From Stentor coeruleus (taxonomy: Eukaryota > Ciliophora > Heterotrichea > Heterotrichida > Stentoridae), in NCBI GenBank assembly GCA_001970955.1, contig MPUH01000120.1, positions 37,365 to 101,364 on the forward strand: a stretch of 64,000 nucleotides of DNA, given 5' to 3'. The notes under the pieces are model-generated. The model saw only the letters and a program-made list of their open reading frames with translations. It had not been told where the DNA came from and searched no databases. The position numbers and the translations under genes are program-made. Below are positions 1 to 10,391 of this stretch, piece after piece; within the stretch, counting starts at the first letter, position 1; every line of letters begins with the position of its first letter.

Positions 1-950
1 ACATTATACAATTCTTTAATACTCGGGTATTTATAATAATAATATATATTAGCAAAAGTACAAATCAACGCAAATAATAAAAGTTCGCTAATAGCAAACC
101 AAAAAAACTTATTCAGCATATTCACGACTTTAGACTGTTTTCTATTTTTTAAAATCTTTGAATTAATCATAAGTTTTGTATCTATACCAGTATAAACTAC
201 AACACCAATCACTTCTTTAACATTTTTCAAAGTACTCCCTCTCAATATCATATTCTGCATACTTAATGTTATATTATGCGTAAAATCTTCAAGCTTTAAT
301 TGACCCTCAAATCTATATAAAAGACTATTTGGTTGCTCTACTTTCATTTTCGCATTTTTCAACCTTTTAATTTTCTCTTCAATATCATCAAAATTCCCTG
401 AAAACATAACCGCTGTATCTTTTAACGCATGCTTTTTTTGATATGTATTTTCCCCATCAAGATTTGAAATTTCAACATAAGCTGTACCATCTTCTTCTGA
501 TGTACTTAAAAGAATGATATCAGCAGGGATAGGTTCATCTTGTTGAAGTTTTATAATACTTCCAACAATGATATTTTCCCAATAAACTTGTAATAATCTA
601 CTATTTTCATCTATAATGACCTGAGCGATTCTCTGATTGATTTCTTTATCACTTTTATAACGATTGTAGCTATGATATGCATCTTTGAGCATTGAGGTTA
701 TAATTATAAGACATAAAGGGGCTAGTGTTCCCCATGATGCTAATGGAGAGAGATTGAATGGGATGGTTTGGAAAATAGAGACAATAAGGAACCAAAGGAT
801 TTCTGGACGACTGAATTGCTGTAGAAGGTCATTTGGTAAGAAGGAAAGTCTAGTGTATTTGCAGGTTGATATATAATTAGACGGGTATACTAGGTTTTCA
901 TCTAGACGAGGCTTGAGTAAATGAATTTCCCTATAAGATTTTATGTTCAT
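1..950 (-). CDS. P4-type ATPase (phospholipid flippase), N-terminal part, cut by window edge
   Basis: Starts at the ATG at 950 and stays open to position 1, about 316 codons. P4-ATPases flip aminophospholipids to the cytosolic leaflet. Visible in order: the family N-terminal signature NYISTCKYTRLSFLP (about residues 26-40) followed by QFSRPEILWFL; a first membrane pair with the P4 hallmark QTIP; the actuator domain with PADIILLS and NLDGEN (about 160), which corresponds to the P4 LDGETNL motif with Asn for Thr; VVVYTGIDTKLM just before the third membrane segment; then a hydrophobic stretch at the edge. The phosphorylated Asp (DKTGT) and nucleotide domain lie outside the window, so activity cannot be judged. 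No intron is needed to keep the frame. Confidence 0.9.
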   Translation of the reverse strand, partial: MNIKSYREIHLLKPRLDENLVYPSNYISTCKYTRLSFLPNDLLQQFSRPEILWFLIVSIFQTIPFNLSPLASWGTLAPLCLIIITSMLKDAYHSYNRYKSDKEINQRIAQVIIDENSRLLQVYWENIIVGSIIKLQQDEPIPADIILLSTSEEDGTAYVEISNLDGENTYQKKHALKDTAVMFSGNFDDIEEKIKRLKNAKMKVEQPNSLLYRFEGQLKLEDFTHNITLSMQNMILRGSTLKNVKEVIGVVVYTGIDTKLMINSKILKNRKQSKVVNMLNKFFWFAISELLLFALICTFANIYYYYKYPSIKELYN

Positions 951-1505
951 TATTTTTATAAGCTTTTTTATTGTAAATTTTAGAATTATCAATGTAAGTA
1001 GATGGGATGTTGAATGAGGAATATAAGATTTGAAGGAAATTATAAGTTTAGGGGAAAATTGAGGGGTTTTTTATAAAGTTAAAATATGAAGATTAGGAAG
1101 ATTGCTTTTTTGTGATGCTTTTGAGTGTTGTAGTTGGTGAGATAAAATTTTTCGATTAGATGCTTGGATTTTTTATTTGATAAGCTTAGTTTAGTTTATT
1201 GATGGATTTTTATGAGAAAAGACTACAAATAAGATCAATACATTTTTACTCATTAATATTATCCCTTGCTAGATTAAATCATCTGTGTTTATACCACACG
1301 ACTCTTTGTTTTCGTTAATATTTATCCACTACTATAAAAAGTAAATACCTTGTATTTATACAATTTTTTTTTAAAACGCCAGCTCAAAATAATATGCAAA
1401 AGATTACGTCATCCTAATTCTATATAATAAACACATAATAAAGCTTAACTAATACCATACCATCATGATTAATCCTTATAAGTCACAAAAAGTATATACT
1501 ATAAA
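951..1505. other. Intergenic, divergent upstream region
   Basis: Lies between the start codons of the flippase and the PKG-like gene, so it must hold both promoters. The left half is G-rich over C and the right half C-rich over G on the + strand. No coding exon, tRNA or repeat was recognised. Confidence 0.5.
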
Positions 1506-4133
1506 ATGGGATGTTTTAATACAAAAGTCCTTCCTAGAAAAAAGTCTATTCCAGGATACGTAAGTTCACTTCCACTTCTCAATGAAAATTTACGTTTAAC
1601 CGAAGAAACTATTTTACAGTTTAAAAAAGGAATGACCATTCGTCCAAAATCTCGAAATACTCTTATAGCAGCTGTTCAAACCGATTACCTAAGACCAGAA
1701 AATGATGTTGATGGACTAACAGCAAGCATTATCGTGCGACAAAAATCAGAAAATGAGCTGTTTAGTATAAAGCGATCTTTAGAAAATCATTTTCTCTTCA
1801 GAGATATCCCTGAAGATTCATTAGTAAGTATCATGAACTCAATGAATTACTACATTTTAAATGAAAACCAAACCATATTCAGTCAAGGAGATGGAGGGTA
1901 TAATTTTTTTATAGTAGCTTCAGGTAGTATCGAGCTAATATCCAACGGCCGTCGCTCAAAAGTTCTAGGCAAAGGAGAATCTTTTGGCGAATTAGCTTTA
2001 ATCCACGACTCTTGTCGTAGAGTTACCGCAAAAACTATAACAAAAGTCCGTCTCTGGGGTTTAGGAAGAAGTTCATTCAAAATGCATTTAAAAAAAAACA
2101 GAAGCGCAAAATTCCAAGAAAACCTTTCATTTATATCTTTAACTGAAATCTTCAATTCATTAAATCAAATCCAATTAGAAAATTTAGTCAGTTCAGCTAT
2201 AACAGAAACTTTTGAAGAAAATGAAAAAATAATAAACGTAGGGGATATAGCAACAGAAATGTATATAATAAAAGAAGGTTCAGTGAGTATTTTTAAAAAT
2301 AATATAAAAGTTAACACCCTTAGCAAAGGGGATTATTTTGGAGAACATTCATTATTATATGGGACTATGAGGATTGCTACTGCTATAGCTAATTCTCATA
2401 CAGTATGTTTATGTTATACTCAAGAATTATTAAAGAAGAATCTTGGACAATATCCAGAAAAATATCTTTATCATAATACTGTTAGGATATCTTTATGTAA
2501 TGATGAATTATTGGGGAAATTAACTCCTTTGCAAAATAATAAACTTGTCCCATATGTGAAAGTTCATAAAATCAGTGGGGATTATGAAGTTTCATTGACG
2601 AAAAAGTTGTATGTTGTTGTAAAAGGGGTGGTTGTTGATGCTAATACAGAAAAAAAATGGAAAAGTTTGAAATGTATAGAGAGTTATTATTTGTTACAAC
2701 AGGAAAGTGATGAAAAAATTAAATTAATTGCAGAAGAAGCTACTGTGGCTACTGTTACTAGAAAAAATATTATTAAAGCATTTGGCATATCTTTAGAAAG
2801 AAGGTTGATGTGTAATAAAGTATTGAAAATGATGAATAAAATATATTTTCTAAGGTTTGTCCCTAGAGAAAAAATTGAAGAGCTTTCATTGTTGGTGACT
2901 AGTAAAAAAATTCCTACTGGGACTGTGGTTTTTAATAAAGGGGATGATGGGGATTATTGCTATTTAGTTAAAAAAGGGAAAGTTAATATAGAAATAGATG
3001 AAAAAGTTGTTAATACAATAGGGAAAAGTGATTATTTTGGAGAAAGAGCTATAATGTTTAAAGAAAAACGTGCAGCTAGAGCAAGAACTGTTGAAGATTG
3101 TCAATTCTGGCTTATAAGCCATGAAGATTTTCTTCAACTCCTTGACAAAGATCTTGAAATGTACTTGGAAAAAAAAATACGCCTTCAAGACACTTCTATA
3201 AAACTAAGCGATTTAGAAATTATCGATAAACTAGACAAAAACGGCTTAGCGACTATGTATCTCGTTTGTAACAAAACAAACAACATGCTCTACGCGTTAA
3301 AATCCATAGAAAAATCCATAGCCGAAAACTTCCAACTAATAGAAAAACTAAACATCGACAAAAACATCCATAAAAAACTCAACTTCCCTTTTATATGCAC
3401 ATTAGTCCGAACTTTTGCTGATACAAAAAACTATTATTTTCTCTACGAATACATCCCAGGACCCACAATTGAAAGTTTAATCAGAACAAATATAGGTCTC
3501 GGGATTAAAATGTCTAAATTTTATGCATCAATAATACTATTGTCTATAGAATATTTACATTCAGAGAATATAATTCATAGAGCTATAAATTCACAATCAT
3601 TCCTAATAGATGAAAAAGGGTATCCAATATTAACTCATTTTTTAAACTCAAAAACTATTAATTCAAGAACTTATTCTATAGTAGGTATTCCTTATTATAT
3701 GTCTCCTGAAATGTTAAATGGGAATGGTTATAGTTTTAATTCTGATCTTTGGAGTTTTGGGATTTTTATATATGAAATGTTATATGGAGTCTATCCTTTT
3801 GGCCATGATGAAGAAGACCCATTTTTAATATATAAAGCGATATTGAATTCCCAATTAAGATACCCAGTTTTTATAAAAGAGTCAATGAAACCTAAAGGAA
3901 TTATAGAGTTTTTACTTCAAAAAGATTCATTGCTTAGAGGTACAGCTGAAGATTTGAAATCACATGCTTGGTTTGAAGGGACTTCATGGGAAGATTTATT
4001 ATCAGGTAGGGTGAAACCTGAATTTATACCTGAAAAAAATAAAATCGACATGTCAAAGACTAAAAGGTTTAGAGACACTCTGGATACCCAAGATGATGAT
4101 ATTTTTTCTTATAATTTTGATAGGGATTTTTAA
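1506..4133 (+). CDS. PKG-like protein: four cyclic-nucleotide-binding domains plus a pseudokinase domain
   Basis: 875 residues, starting MGCF, which could be N-myristoylated. Four CNB folds lie at about 95-205, 213-325, 330-435 and 447-560. CNB1 has a near-canonical phosphate-binding cassette (FGELALIHDSCRRVTA), CNB2 (FGEHSLLYGTMRIATA) and CNB4 (FGERAIMFKEKRAARA) are recognisable, and CNB3 is degenerate. Four CNBs with a weak third is the layout of apicomplexan and alveolate cGMP-dependent kinases. The kinase-like domain (about 568-830) keeps the ALK lysine and the MSPE and SDLWSFG motifs. However, HRDLKPEN is HRAINSQS (about 691) and DFG is THF (about 711), and the Gly loop is degraded. It should therefore bind cyclic nucleotide but not phosphorylate by the usual mechanism. 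Inference: a decoy or regulatory subunit for an active PKG elsewhere. Confidence 0.88.
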   Translation: MGCFNTKVLPRKKSIPGYVSSLPLLNENLRLTEETILQFKKGMTIRPKSRNTLIAAVQTDYLRPENDVDGLTASIIVRQKSENELFSIKRSLENHFLFRDIPEDSLVSIMNSMNYYILNENQTIFSQGDGGYNFFIVASGSIELISNGRRSKVLGKGESFGELALIHDSCRRVTAKTITKVRLWGLGRSSFKMHLKKNRSAKFQENLSFISLTEIFNSLNQIQLENLVSSAITETFEENEKIINVGDIATEMYIIKEGSVSIFKNNIKVNTLSKGDYFGEHSLLYGTMRIATAIANSHTVCLCYTQELLKKNLGQYPEKYLYHNTVRISLCNDELLGKLTPLQNNKLVPYVKVHKISGDYEVSLTKKLYVVVKGVVVDANTEKKWKSLKCIESYYLLQQESDEKIKLIAEEATVATVTRKNIIKAFGISLERRLMCNKVLKMMNKIYFLRFVPREKIEELSLLVTSKKIPTGTVVFNKGDDGDYCYLVKKGKVNIEIDEKVVNTIGKSDYFGERAIMFKEKRAARARTVEDCQFWLISHEDFLQLLDKDLEMYLEKKIRLQDTSIKLSDLEIIDKLDKNGLATMYLVCNKTNNMLYALKSIEKSIAENFQLIEKLNIDKNIHKKLNFPFICTLVRTFADTKNYYFLYEYIPGPTIESLIRTNIGLGIKMSKFYASIILLSIEYLHSENIIHRAINSQSFLIDEKGYPILTHFLNSKTINSRTYSIVGIPYYMSPEMLNGNGYSFNSDLWSFGIFIYEMLYGVYPFGHDEEDPFLIYKAILNSQLRYPVFIKESMKPKGIIEFLLQKDSLLRGTAEDLKSHAWFEGTSWEDLLSGRVKPEFIPEKNKIDMSKTKRFRDTLDTQDDDIFSYNFDRDF

Positions 4134-4189
4134 GTTAAAATCTATACCAATATGGATATAAATTTAACTTGTAAACATGATTATAAATA

Positions 4190-5773
4190 ATGAGTGATGA
4201 TTGCTTAAAATATTGTTTATTGTGTAAGGATATTGGCCAGTTTTTTATTGATGAAGAAGAAACTCATAGGGTCTGCAACTTGCATAAACATAGCGAAATC
4301 AGAAATTTTAGTGTTACATGTAGAATGTGTAATTCAGATGCGAATTCTATAAAAGGTGATGGTTTTAAAGGAAATTCGGTAAGTAAAGAGATTAAAATCG
4401 ATTTTTGCGACCAGTTGTGTTTTAAATGTAATCGGCTTGGGGGATTTTATGTGAATTATAGTCAATATCATACATTATGCGATCTGCATACTCATGAAGA
4501 TGTTTTAGATAATGTTTTAGTTGATTGCAATCATTGCCATAATAATGTTTTGCTGATCTATGATGTTTTATCAAAACATACTATGAAAAAAACTATAATT
4601 CTCTTTAAGTTTAGAAACCTTATCTCGAAGACAATAAATTTCAGTAGGTCAAATAATGATAAAAATAAATCAACAAATGATATTGTGAAGTCCGGCACTT
4701 CTTCTAAAAATTCAGGTCTAAATTCTGAGAGTTCTGCAATTGGTCCGGCTAAGACTTCTAGATCTGCAAATTTAAATAAAAATTTAAGCGAAAGTACTTT
4801 TGTTTCAAGAGTTAATATAAATCCTCAGATCAACAAACTTCAGGTTGAGAATTTAAACAATGCTATGAGAAGTTCTTCAGTAAGTAAAAAAATTGAAAGC
4901 AATCTTCTCCCAGCTAAAATTATGGATGATAGTGATAGTGATATTGATATTCCTTCACCTGAAGAAGCAAAAATCGGTTTAGTCCATAAAACAATTCAAT
5001 CTATTTCTCATACAAAAGATATAAAAAGTGAAGTTCAGTGCCTACCTAATCCTATAGAGAACATCTTTTGTTATAATCATAAAAATACTCCTGGAGTAAA
5101 AAAAGAATATTATTTTCACTTCAATCTTAGATCTGTTTCGCCAAACCCTATGTCATTTAAAAATAAAAATGATATGATTCCTAGTAAAAAACTCCAACAA
5201 AACATGATTCCTAGGAGATTTCCAGTTCGATCTGAGAGAAGTATATGTATTGATTGTTATGAATGGGCTAAGTTAAAAGTTTCTGATAAAATAAAATATT
5301 GTCCTAACTGTAAGGAATCAATAATTTCTGATGAGATAAAATTTAATTGTTCTCACGATGGATGCGGATTCTGTTATTTTGAAGGAAACTGTTGTTTTAA
5401 ATGCTGGGAAAAAGAGCATATCAGCAAAGATTATGAATGTTTTAAATGTAAAAGAATTAGAGACTCAGTACAATTGTTTTGTGGGCACTTTATTTGTAAA
5501 AAATGCAGAAGAAAAAAGCGAATAAAACGTCTAAACTATTCTTGTATTGAATGTTGCATGAGTAAAATGAAAAAATGCTTATCGTGTAATAAAATTTGTG
5601 AGTGGGAAATTAATGAAGAAAATGGTTTGCTTCATAAAAAATGCTGTGATAATTACTATTGCTTATTTTGCTTTGATAGAAAAATCAAAGTGTTTAATAT
5701 TTATAAAGAGTGCAATTGCTTAAAAGAAAAAAGTATTTTCAATAGAATCAAGCAAATTAGTGATTTTAAGTAA
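4190..5773 (+). CDS. Cys-rich zinc-finger-like protein, tandem paralogue 1
   Basis: 527 residues, family not recognised. It is rich in CxxC pairs: an N-terminal block (CLLCKDIGQFFI...CNLH...CRMC) repeated at about residue 73 (CFKCNRLGGFYV...CDLH...CNHC), a long Ser/Asn-rich low-complexity middle, and a C-terminal Cys/His cluster from about residue 350. The last 80 residues match the next gene (NYSCIECC / NYSCIICC; CEWEINEENGLL / CIWEQIDDKGLL), so the two are tandem duplicates. The Cys/His spacing resembles RING or B-box zinc-binding folds, but no canonical RING was matched with confidence. It follows the PKG-like gene by 56 nt on the same strand. Function unknown; a ubiquitin-ligase role is only a guess. 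Confidence 0.75.
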   Translation: MSDDCLKYCLLCKDIGQFFIDEEETHRVCNLHKHSEIRNFSVTCRMCNSDANSIKGDGFKGNSVSKEIKIDFCDQLCFKCNRLGGFYVNYSQYHTLCDLHTHEDVLDNVLVDCNHCHNNVLLIYDVLSKHTMKKTIILFKFRNLISKTINFSRSNNDKNKSTNDIVKSGTSSKNSGLNSESSAIGPAKTSRSANLNKNLSESTFVSRVNINPQINKLQVENLNNAMRSSSVSKKIESNLLPAKIMDDSDSDIDIPSPEEAKIGLVHKTIQSISHTKDIKSEVQCLPNPIENIFCYNHKNTPGVKKEYYFHFNLRSVSPNPMSFKNKNDMIPSKKLQQNMIPRRFPVRSERSICIDCYEWAKLKVSDKIKYCPNCKESIISDEIKFNCSHDGCGFCYFEGNCCFKCWEKEHISKDYECFKCKRIRDSVQLFCGHFICKKCRRKKRIKRLNYSCIECCMSKMKKCLSCNKICEWEINEENGLLHKKCCDNYYCLFCFDRKIKVFNIYKECNCLKEKSIFNRIKQISDFK

Positions 5774-5895
5774 CTTAGCATTAATATAAATTTCATGATA
5801 ATAAAATATTCACAGACTATAATTTACCTTACAAAAAGTATTATTTTGATGATTTTTAGATATATCATATAATTATATAATTATATAAATAATAT

Positions 5896-7572
5896 ATGAA
5901 TTTCTGTAATGACTTATGCTTGCTTTGCTCTAATAGTGGGAAATGCTATGTCAACCTGAGTAGATTTCATAAAATATGCGAAGAATGTATCCTAACAATA
6001 AGAGGGAAAATTACTGTCAATTGTATCCACTGTAAAGCTAAATTGATTTTAGTTGAAGATTTCTTTTCTTGTAACTCTTGCAGTTCTGGCTTACCTTACT
6101 ATAAGTGTAATGAAAATCATATTAGATGCACGAATTGCTCTAAATACTGTAAGCAGTGCTTGAGATCTAAGTGTGAAATTTGTCAGAATCAGCTTGAAAA
6201 AGTTTGTATTGAATGTAGGAAAATCAACATGAATATATTCAAAGATAAGATATGTTCAGGATGCTTTAGTTTAGATTTCAGCAAAATCAGTAAGCCTGAG
6301 CTATGCAAAAATTGTGGGAGCAAATTTTGTAGAAAATGCACAGGCTCTGGATGCTTAGAAAGCAGATTCAAATGCGGCTGCAACGGGTGTACACTTTGTT
6401 TACCAACTCAAACATGCAACAGATGCAAATCTACTAGTAACAAAACTTTCCAAAGCAAACGACATCAAATCCATGAATCCAATAAAAGCTCTAATCTTTT
6501 ATCTGCATTAAAAAAACCGAATTCTCCAGTTGCAGCATCATCAAAAACTTTTGATTCTCGTCCACGCCGTCAAAATTCCAAAAGTTTTTGTGAGACTTCC
6601 AACCATTGTAGCATGTGTCAAATCAGCCCATCAATAGTAAAAAGATTATGTGGTCATTGGGTATGTAGTTCATGTCTTTTAGAAGATTCTTGTAGTGCAT
6701 GTATAACTTATAAAAAATCAAATATATCAACTCAATGTGATTATTGTCATTCAAGTTTTCTATTCAATTTAAAAAAATTAAAATGTAATCATTCAATATG
6801 TGAAGATTGTTTAAACAATGAAAATCAATGTCCTTGTTGCCAACAATATTTTGGAAAATGTAAAACTTGTAAATCAAGAGGTTTAGTTGTTCATAAGAAA
6901 TGTGAACACCCTATGTGTCAAGAATGTATTAAAAAAAGAACTTGGTGTAGAGTGTGTTTTAAGTATATATGTGAAAAATGTGGGACTAAAGTTAATGAGA
7001 TTTTTATAAATAAAATGTGCTCTCATAAACTGTGTAGGGAATGCTATAGTAAAACTCCTGAAAATGAACGATGTATTAAATGCCAAAGAAAATTCTGTCC
7101 TAATTGTTGTGAAATTATTAATGAAACAACTAATTTCGAATGTGGACATCATGGGTGTTATAAATGCTCAATAGATAACCTCCGTTGTTACAATTGCATT
7201 TTTAGTAAAAACTCTTTACGTAGCTTTGAACAAATTTCTACTATTGGTATCTGCTTTAAATGCAATAAAAATACTAAAATCTGTAAGCTTTTTTGTGGAG
7301 ACTCAGTATGCCTTGAATGCCAAAAAAAATATATCGCAGCCGAATTCAATTATAGTTGCATTATTTGTTGTCTAACCAAACAAAAAGTATGTGTAAGTTG
7401 CAAAAAATTATGTATTTGGGAACAAATTGATGACAAAGGTTTGCTTAGAAAAAATTGCTGCGATAAAATCTACTGCATGTATTGTTTGAAGATAAGAAAA
7501 GGTTTAAAAAAAATAATGAATTGTAGATGTAAGAATAAAAGCAAAATACATCTAACTAATTTAAGCAATTGA
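5896..7572 (+). CDS. Cys-rich zinc-finger-like protein, tandem paralogue 2
   Basis: 558 residues and even denser in Cys than its upstream neighbour. It has more than a dozen CxxC knuckles, many followed by CGH or CxH elements (LCGHWVCSSCLLEDSC, KCNHSICEDCLNNENQCPCC, KCEHPMCQECIKKRTWC), which resemble successive RING-type C3HC4 half-sites. N- and C-terminal blocks align with the preceding gene; the low-complexity middle is shorter. The stop is TGA, which supports the standard code. It is convergent with the DDRGK1 gene, with 21 nt between stop codons. Function unknown; several linked zinc-binding modules suggest a protein-binding or ubiquitin-related role (inference). Confidence 0.75.
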   Translation: MNFCNDLCLLCSNSGKCYVNLSRFHKICEECILTIRGKITVNCIHCKAKLILVEDFFSCNSCSSGLPYYKCNENHIRCTNCSKYCKQCLRSKCEICQNQLEKVCIECRKINMNIFKDKICSGCFSLDFSKISKPELCKNCGSKFCRKCTGSGCLESRFKCGCNGCTLCLPTQTCNRCKSTSNKTFQSKRHQIHESNKSSNLLSALKKPNSPVAASSKTFDSRPRRQNSKSFCETSNHCSMCQISPSIVKRLCGHWVCSSCLLEDSCSACITYKKSNISTQCDYCHSSFLFNLKKLKCNHSICEDCLNNENQCPCCQQYFGKCKTCKSRGLVVHKKCEHPMCQECIKKRTWCRVCFKYICEKCGTKVNEIFINKMCSHKLCRECYSKTPENERCIKCQRKFCPNCCEIINETTNFECGHHGCYKCSIDNLRCYNCIFSKNSLRSFEQISTIGICFKCNKNTKICKLFCGDSVCLECQKKYIAAEFNYSCIICCLTKQKVCVSCKKLCIWEQIDDKGLLRKNCCDKIYCMYCLKIRKGLKKIMNCRCKNKSKIHLTNLSN

Positions 7573-7593
7573 GGTATCGGATAAATGTTTTTA

Positions 7594-8412
7594 TTATGAT
7601 TTTTCTTCTTTATCAAGTAATTGTTTTTCTTCAGCTTCAATTTTAGCTTTATCTTCAGCTGTTGGATTTAATCTGATAAGTCGGTTTCCTTCGCTACATA
7701 ATTCTAAGCGTGAAACTCTTCCTCTAGCTTCGATATATTTTTTAAAAGATAGAAACTCATCTGGGGTTATGTAAATATATTTTCCTCGATCATCAAGAAT
7801 ACCACTAAGATAACCTGTGTTTTCAAGCTCGTTTATTCTATTAACAGTAGTTTTTCCATCTAAATTAAATGCATTGGCTAAATCTTCGATCATAACAACT
7901 TTCCTCAGTTTTATATACTCCAAAAACTTTTCTAATGTAAATGTCTCTTCTTGGACCTCTTCTCCAACAGATTCAATTACGAGACTTCCTTTCCATTGTG
8001 CATATTCCTCTTCTTCTTTTTTAAGTTTTTCTTCTTCGATTTTTTTCAGCCTTTCTTCCTCTTCTTGTTCTTTTTTCTCTTGTTCTTCTTCCCTTTTCCT
8101 TCTAATTTCTTCTTTTTCTTCAGCTTTTCTATTCATATCTTCGATAGCTGCTTTTCTTGCTGCACTTTGTTTTTTTTTCTCTTCTTTTCTTGCTTGTTTT
8201 GCAGCTTCTTTTCGTCCTGCAGCTTTAGGTTCATTGATATCATCTTTATCTTCTTCTTCTTCTTCAGCAGCTTGTCCTCCCATTCGCATACGATTTCCTA
8301 CTTGAGCTTGTTGAACAGGTATTTCTGGTTGTTTACGTTCTTTTAACACCCAAAATATCACAAAGCCAATAATTACAGCAAGAATAAGCCCACTGACAGC
8401 TTCTAATAACAT
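7594..8412 (-). CDS. DDRGK1: DDRGK domain-containing protein 1 (UFBP1), UFM1-ligase adaptor
   Basis: 272 residues. An N-terminal membrane anchor (about 5-24) is followed by a long charged Glu/Lys coiled coil (about 60-140), then the winged-helix DDRGK region with FTLEKFLEYIKLRKVV, INELENTGYLSGILDDRGKY (about 190-210) and YITPDEF. This order and length match DDRGK1/UFBP1, which sits on the ER membrane and recruits the UFL1 E3 ligase for UFMylation of ribosomes and in ER quality control. The literal DDRGK motif is present. No intron needed. Confidence 0.95.
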   Translation of the reverse strand: MLLEAVSGLILAVIIGFVIFWVLKERKQPEIPVQQAQVGNRMRMGGQAAEEEEEDKDDINEPKAAGRKEAAKQARKEEKKKQSAARKAAIEDMNRKAEEKEEIRRKREEEQEKKEQEEEERLKKIEEEKLKKEEEEYAQWKGSLVIESVGEEVQEETFTLEKFLEYIKLRKVVMIEDLANAFNLDGKTTVNRINELENTGYLSGILDDRGKYIYITPDEFLSFKKYIEARGRVSRLELCSEGNRLIRLNPTAEDKAKIEAEEKQLLDKEEKS

Positions 8413-9063
8413 ATTATTATTAAAAATAGGAAAAATTGTTTAAAGGCTTATTATTAAATACTTAATAGTCTATGGTTAATTTTTTACTTAAGGTTTATTA
8501 TTAAAAATAACTAAGATATTAATTGCGGGGTGATCTTTGTGGGGGAAATGGTTCTTGTATTTCTTAATTTTCATTTTTTATAATTTATTTTAGTGATGGT
8601 TTTTATTTGAGATTTTTTTGATTGAATAATGTGTTAGATTTATGATGTTTAATATATATTAAATTCATGTTTTTATATATTTTAAAACTAAATCAAGTAG
8701 TGTATTATTTTTAGATTTTTTGATGATATTACATATTAGATATAAATTTGTTATTTCTACACAAAATTACATTAATCTAAATCATGTTTTTACAACGTAA
8801 ATTACTTACTTAAAATCATCCAATTACAACACAACCTATCATCCTTAATATCTCACTATCCTATCCTTAAACCTAAAAATCTAATCCAAGCCTCCCTTTC
8901 CCAACCTACACCCAACAATCACATTTTCCCCTTCTCCTTAAATCCCTATTCCTATCTTCAACACAAAAGCTTTTACCTATTTTCTATCCCCGAAAAACTG
9001 ACAAATTACTTATTTCTGATATTAAAATTTAATAATTACTAATCGTTTAGAAATAATCTTATC
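8413..9063. other. Intergenic, divergent upstream region
   Basis: Between two divergent starts. About 8520-8640 is G/T-rich and 8810-9000 is strongly C/T-rich on the + strand. No exon, RNA gene or repeat recognised. Confidence 0.5.
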
Positions 9064-9660
9064 ATGGAAGAAATGGAAACTCTAAACGGAAGTTGTTCAG
9101 TCGAAATTACTGGAGACAAACTAATAGACCTAACAACCGTGACATCCTTAAAGTCATCTTTAACTTCTATATTCAGATCTTCATTACCAAAACCTAAATT
9201 AACCAAAGCTAGTAGTGTTTCGATAATAAGAATTGAAAGAGATGCTTTAAAATCCAATATGTACAAAAAATCAAGTATGGGTTTTAGTGAAGAATTCTCT
9301 ACTGAGTTAAATGAAGATGATATTGATGAGTATTGTGAACGTAAAAGTGTTGCAAATTTCCAGAAAAACTATTTGGAAATGGGTCAATGGCCTGAAGTGC
9401 CTGTACCAAAATTTCAAGCTTTTAAAGCTAAATATAGGAATATGAAACAAAAGCTTAAGGATTGTAAGGCTGATAAGGAAAAAGCTCAGATACTTGTTAA
9501 GAAATATGAAGCGGGAGAAATTCCTTGTAATAACTGCGAGGTTTTGAAGGAAAAAAACTCGAAGACGAAAATTGCCCTTGAGGAAGCGGTACAACTTAGT
9601 AACCTTTTGTTAAAGGAACTTAAAAGAATGGAAGCTGGGAATGATAGCTTATCGTATTAA
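9064..9660 (+). CDS. Hypothetical protein with C-terminal coiled coil
   Basis: 198 residues, not recognised. The N-terminal half is Ser/Thr-rich and probably disordered. Around residues 75-125 there is a conserved-looking block (NFQKNYLEMGQWPEVPVPKF), then a Lys/Glu-rich heptad segment (about 128-190) with a CNNC pair in it (about 158-161). The start ATG follows closely after a stop-rich spacer, and codon use is like the neighbours. A cytoskeletal or scaffold role would fit the coiled coil, but nothing specific supports it. Confidence 0.6.
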   Translation: MEEMETLNGSCSVEITGDKLIDLTTVTSLKSSLTSIFRSSLPKPKLTKASSVSIIRIERDALKSNMYKKSSMGFSEEFSTELNEDDIDEYCERKSVANFQKNYLEMGQWPEVPVPKFQAFKAKYRNMKQKLKDCKADKEKAQILVKKYEAGEIPCNNCEVLKEKNSKTKIALEEAVQLSNLLLKELKRMEAGNDSLSY

Positions 9661-10391
9661 TAGTAATGAATGATATTAGTTTAATGAAATAAATATGAAG
9701 TAAAAGGGAAATTAGGATTTTGTGGAAATTAGATTGTGTTTTTTTTATACTTGAATTGATAAAATATTTAAAAATTAGATGTATTTGGGTGGCAATGATA
9801 ATATGATAGTTTTTTGGATGAGAAGAAGGGCTTTTAGGGAATATTTGAGGATGGCTATTAGGAGTTTATTGTGAATGTGATGATCTTTTTTTATTTTTTA
9901 AAACTTTTGAGAGGATTGAGAAGATTGTTATATCAAGGATTAAGAGATAAATGCATTTAAATATACAGAATATAGTTTTAGTAAGTTAAATCAAACTTTT
10001 AAAATTTGTTGTTAATAGTAAACTAGGGATACTTATAGCAGAAACTAACGTATTATTAGTTGAATCTATATGATCTAAAGATCTCATAAAAAATAATTTT
10101 ATGTAATATTCATCAAGCACACTTTTCTAAAAAATCGCTGCTGAATTCTAATCATCTACTAAAAAGCCATTATATCAATAGCTTTTAGTTGAAATTTCAA
10201 CTCTTGTTGGATATTATGTAAGTTTAATCCAAACTAAAATTCTTTATGATCATGATATATGCAGATGGGGCTCTATTTATTTTATAATACAAAATAATCA
10301 AAACCATTCAGTTCAGTATCCGATAATATTTACATCTTCAAGCTATAACAACACAAAACCTCACTGGAAATTAAGCATTTTATATATAAAA
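9661..10391. other. Intergenic, tandem genes
   Basis: 3' flank of the coiled-coil gene (G-rich over C) grading into the C/A-rich 5' flank of the next gene. A 31-codon ATG frame at 9779 was judged to be chance. Nothing else seen. Confidence 0.5.

Noticed and set aside
7817-8346. Long Ser/Phe-rich frames opposite DDRGK1
   Set aside because: Antisense shadow of the Glu/Lys coiled coil of a clearly real gene.
9779-9874. 31-codon ATG frame, Arg-rich
   Set aside because: Length expected by chance, lies in a G-rich 3' flank, no family resemblance.
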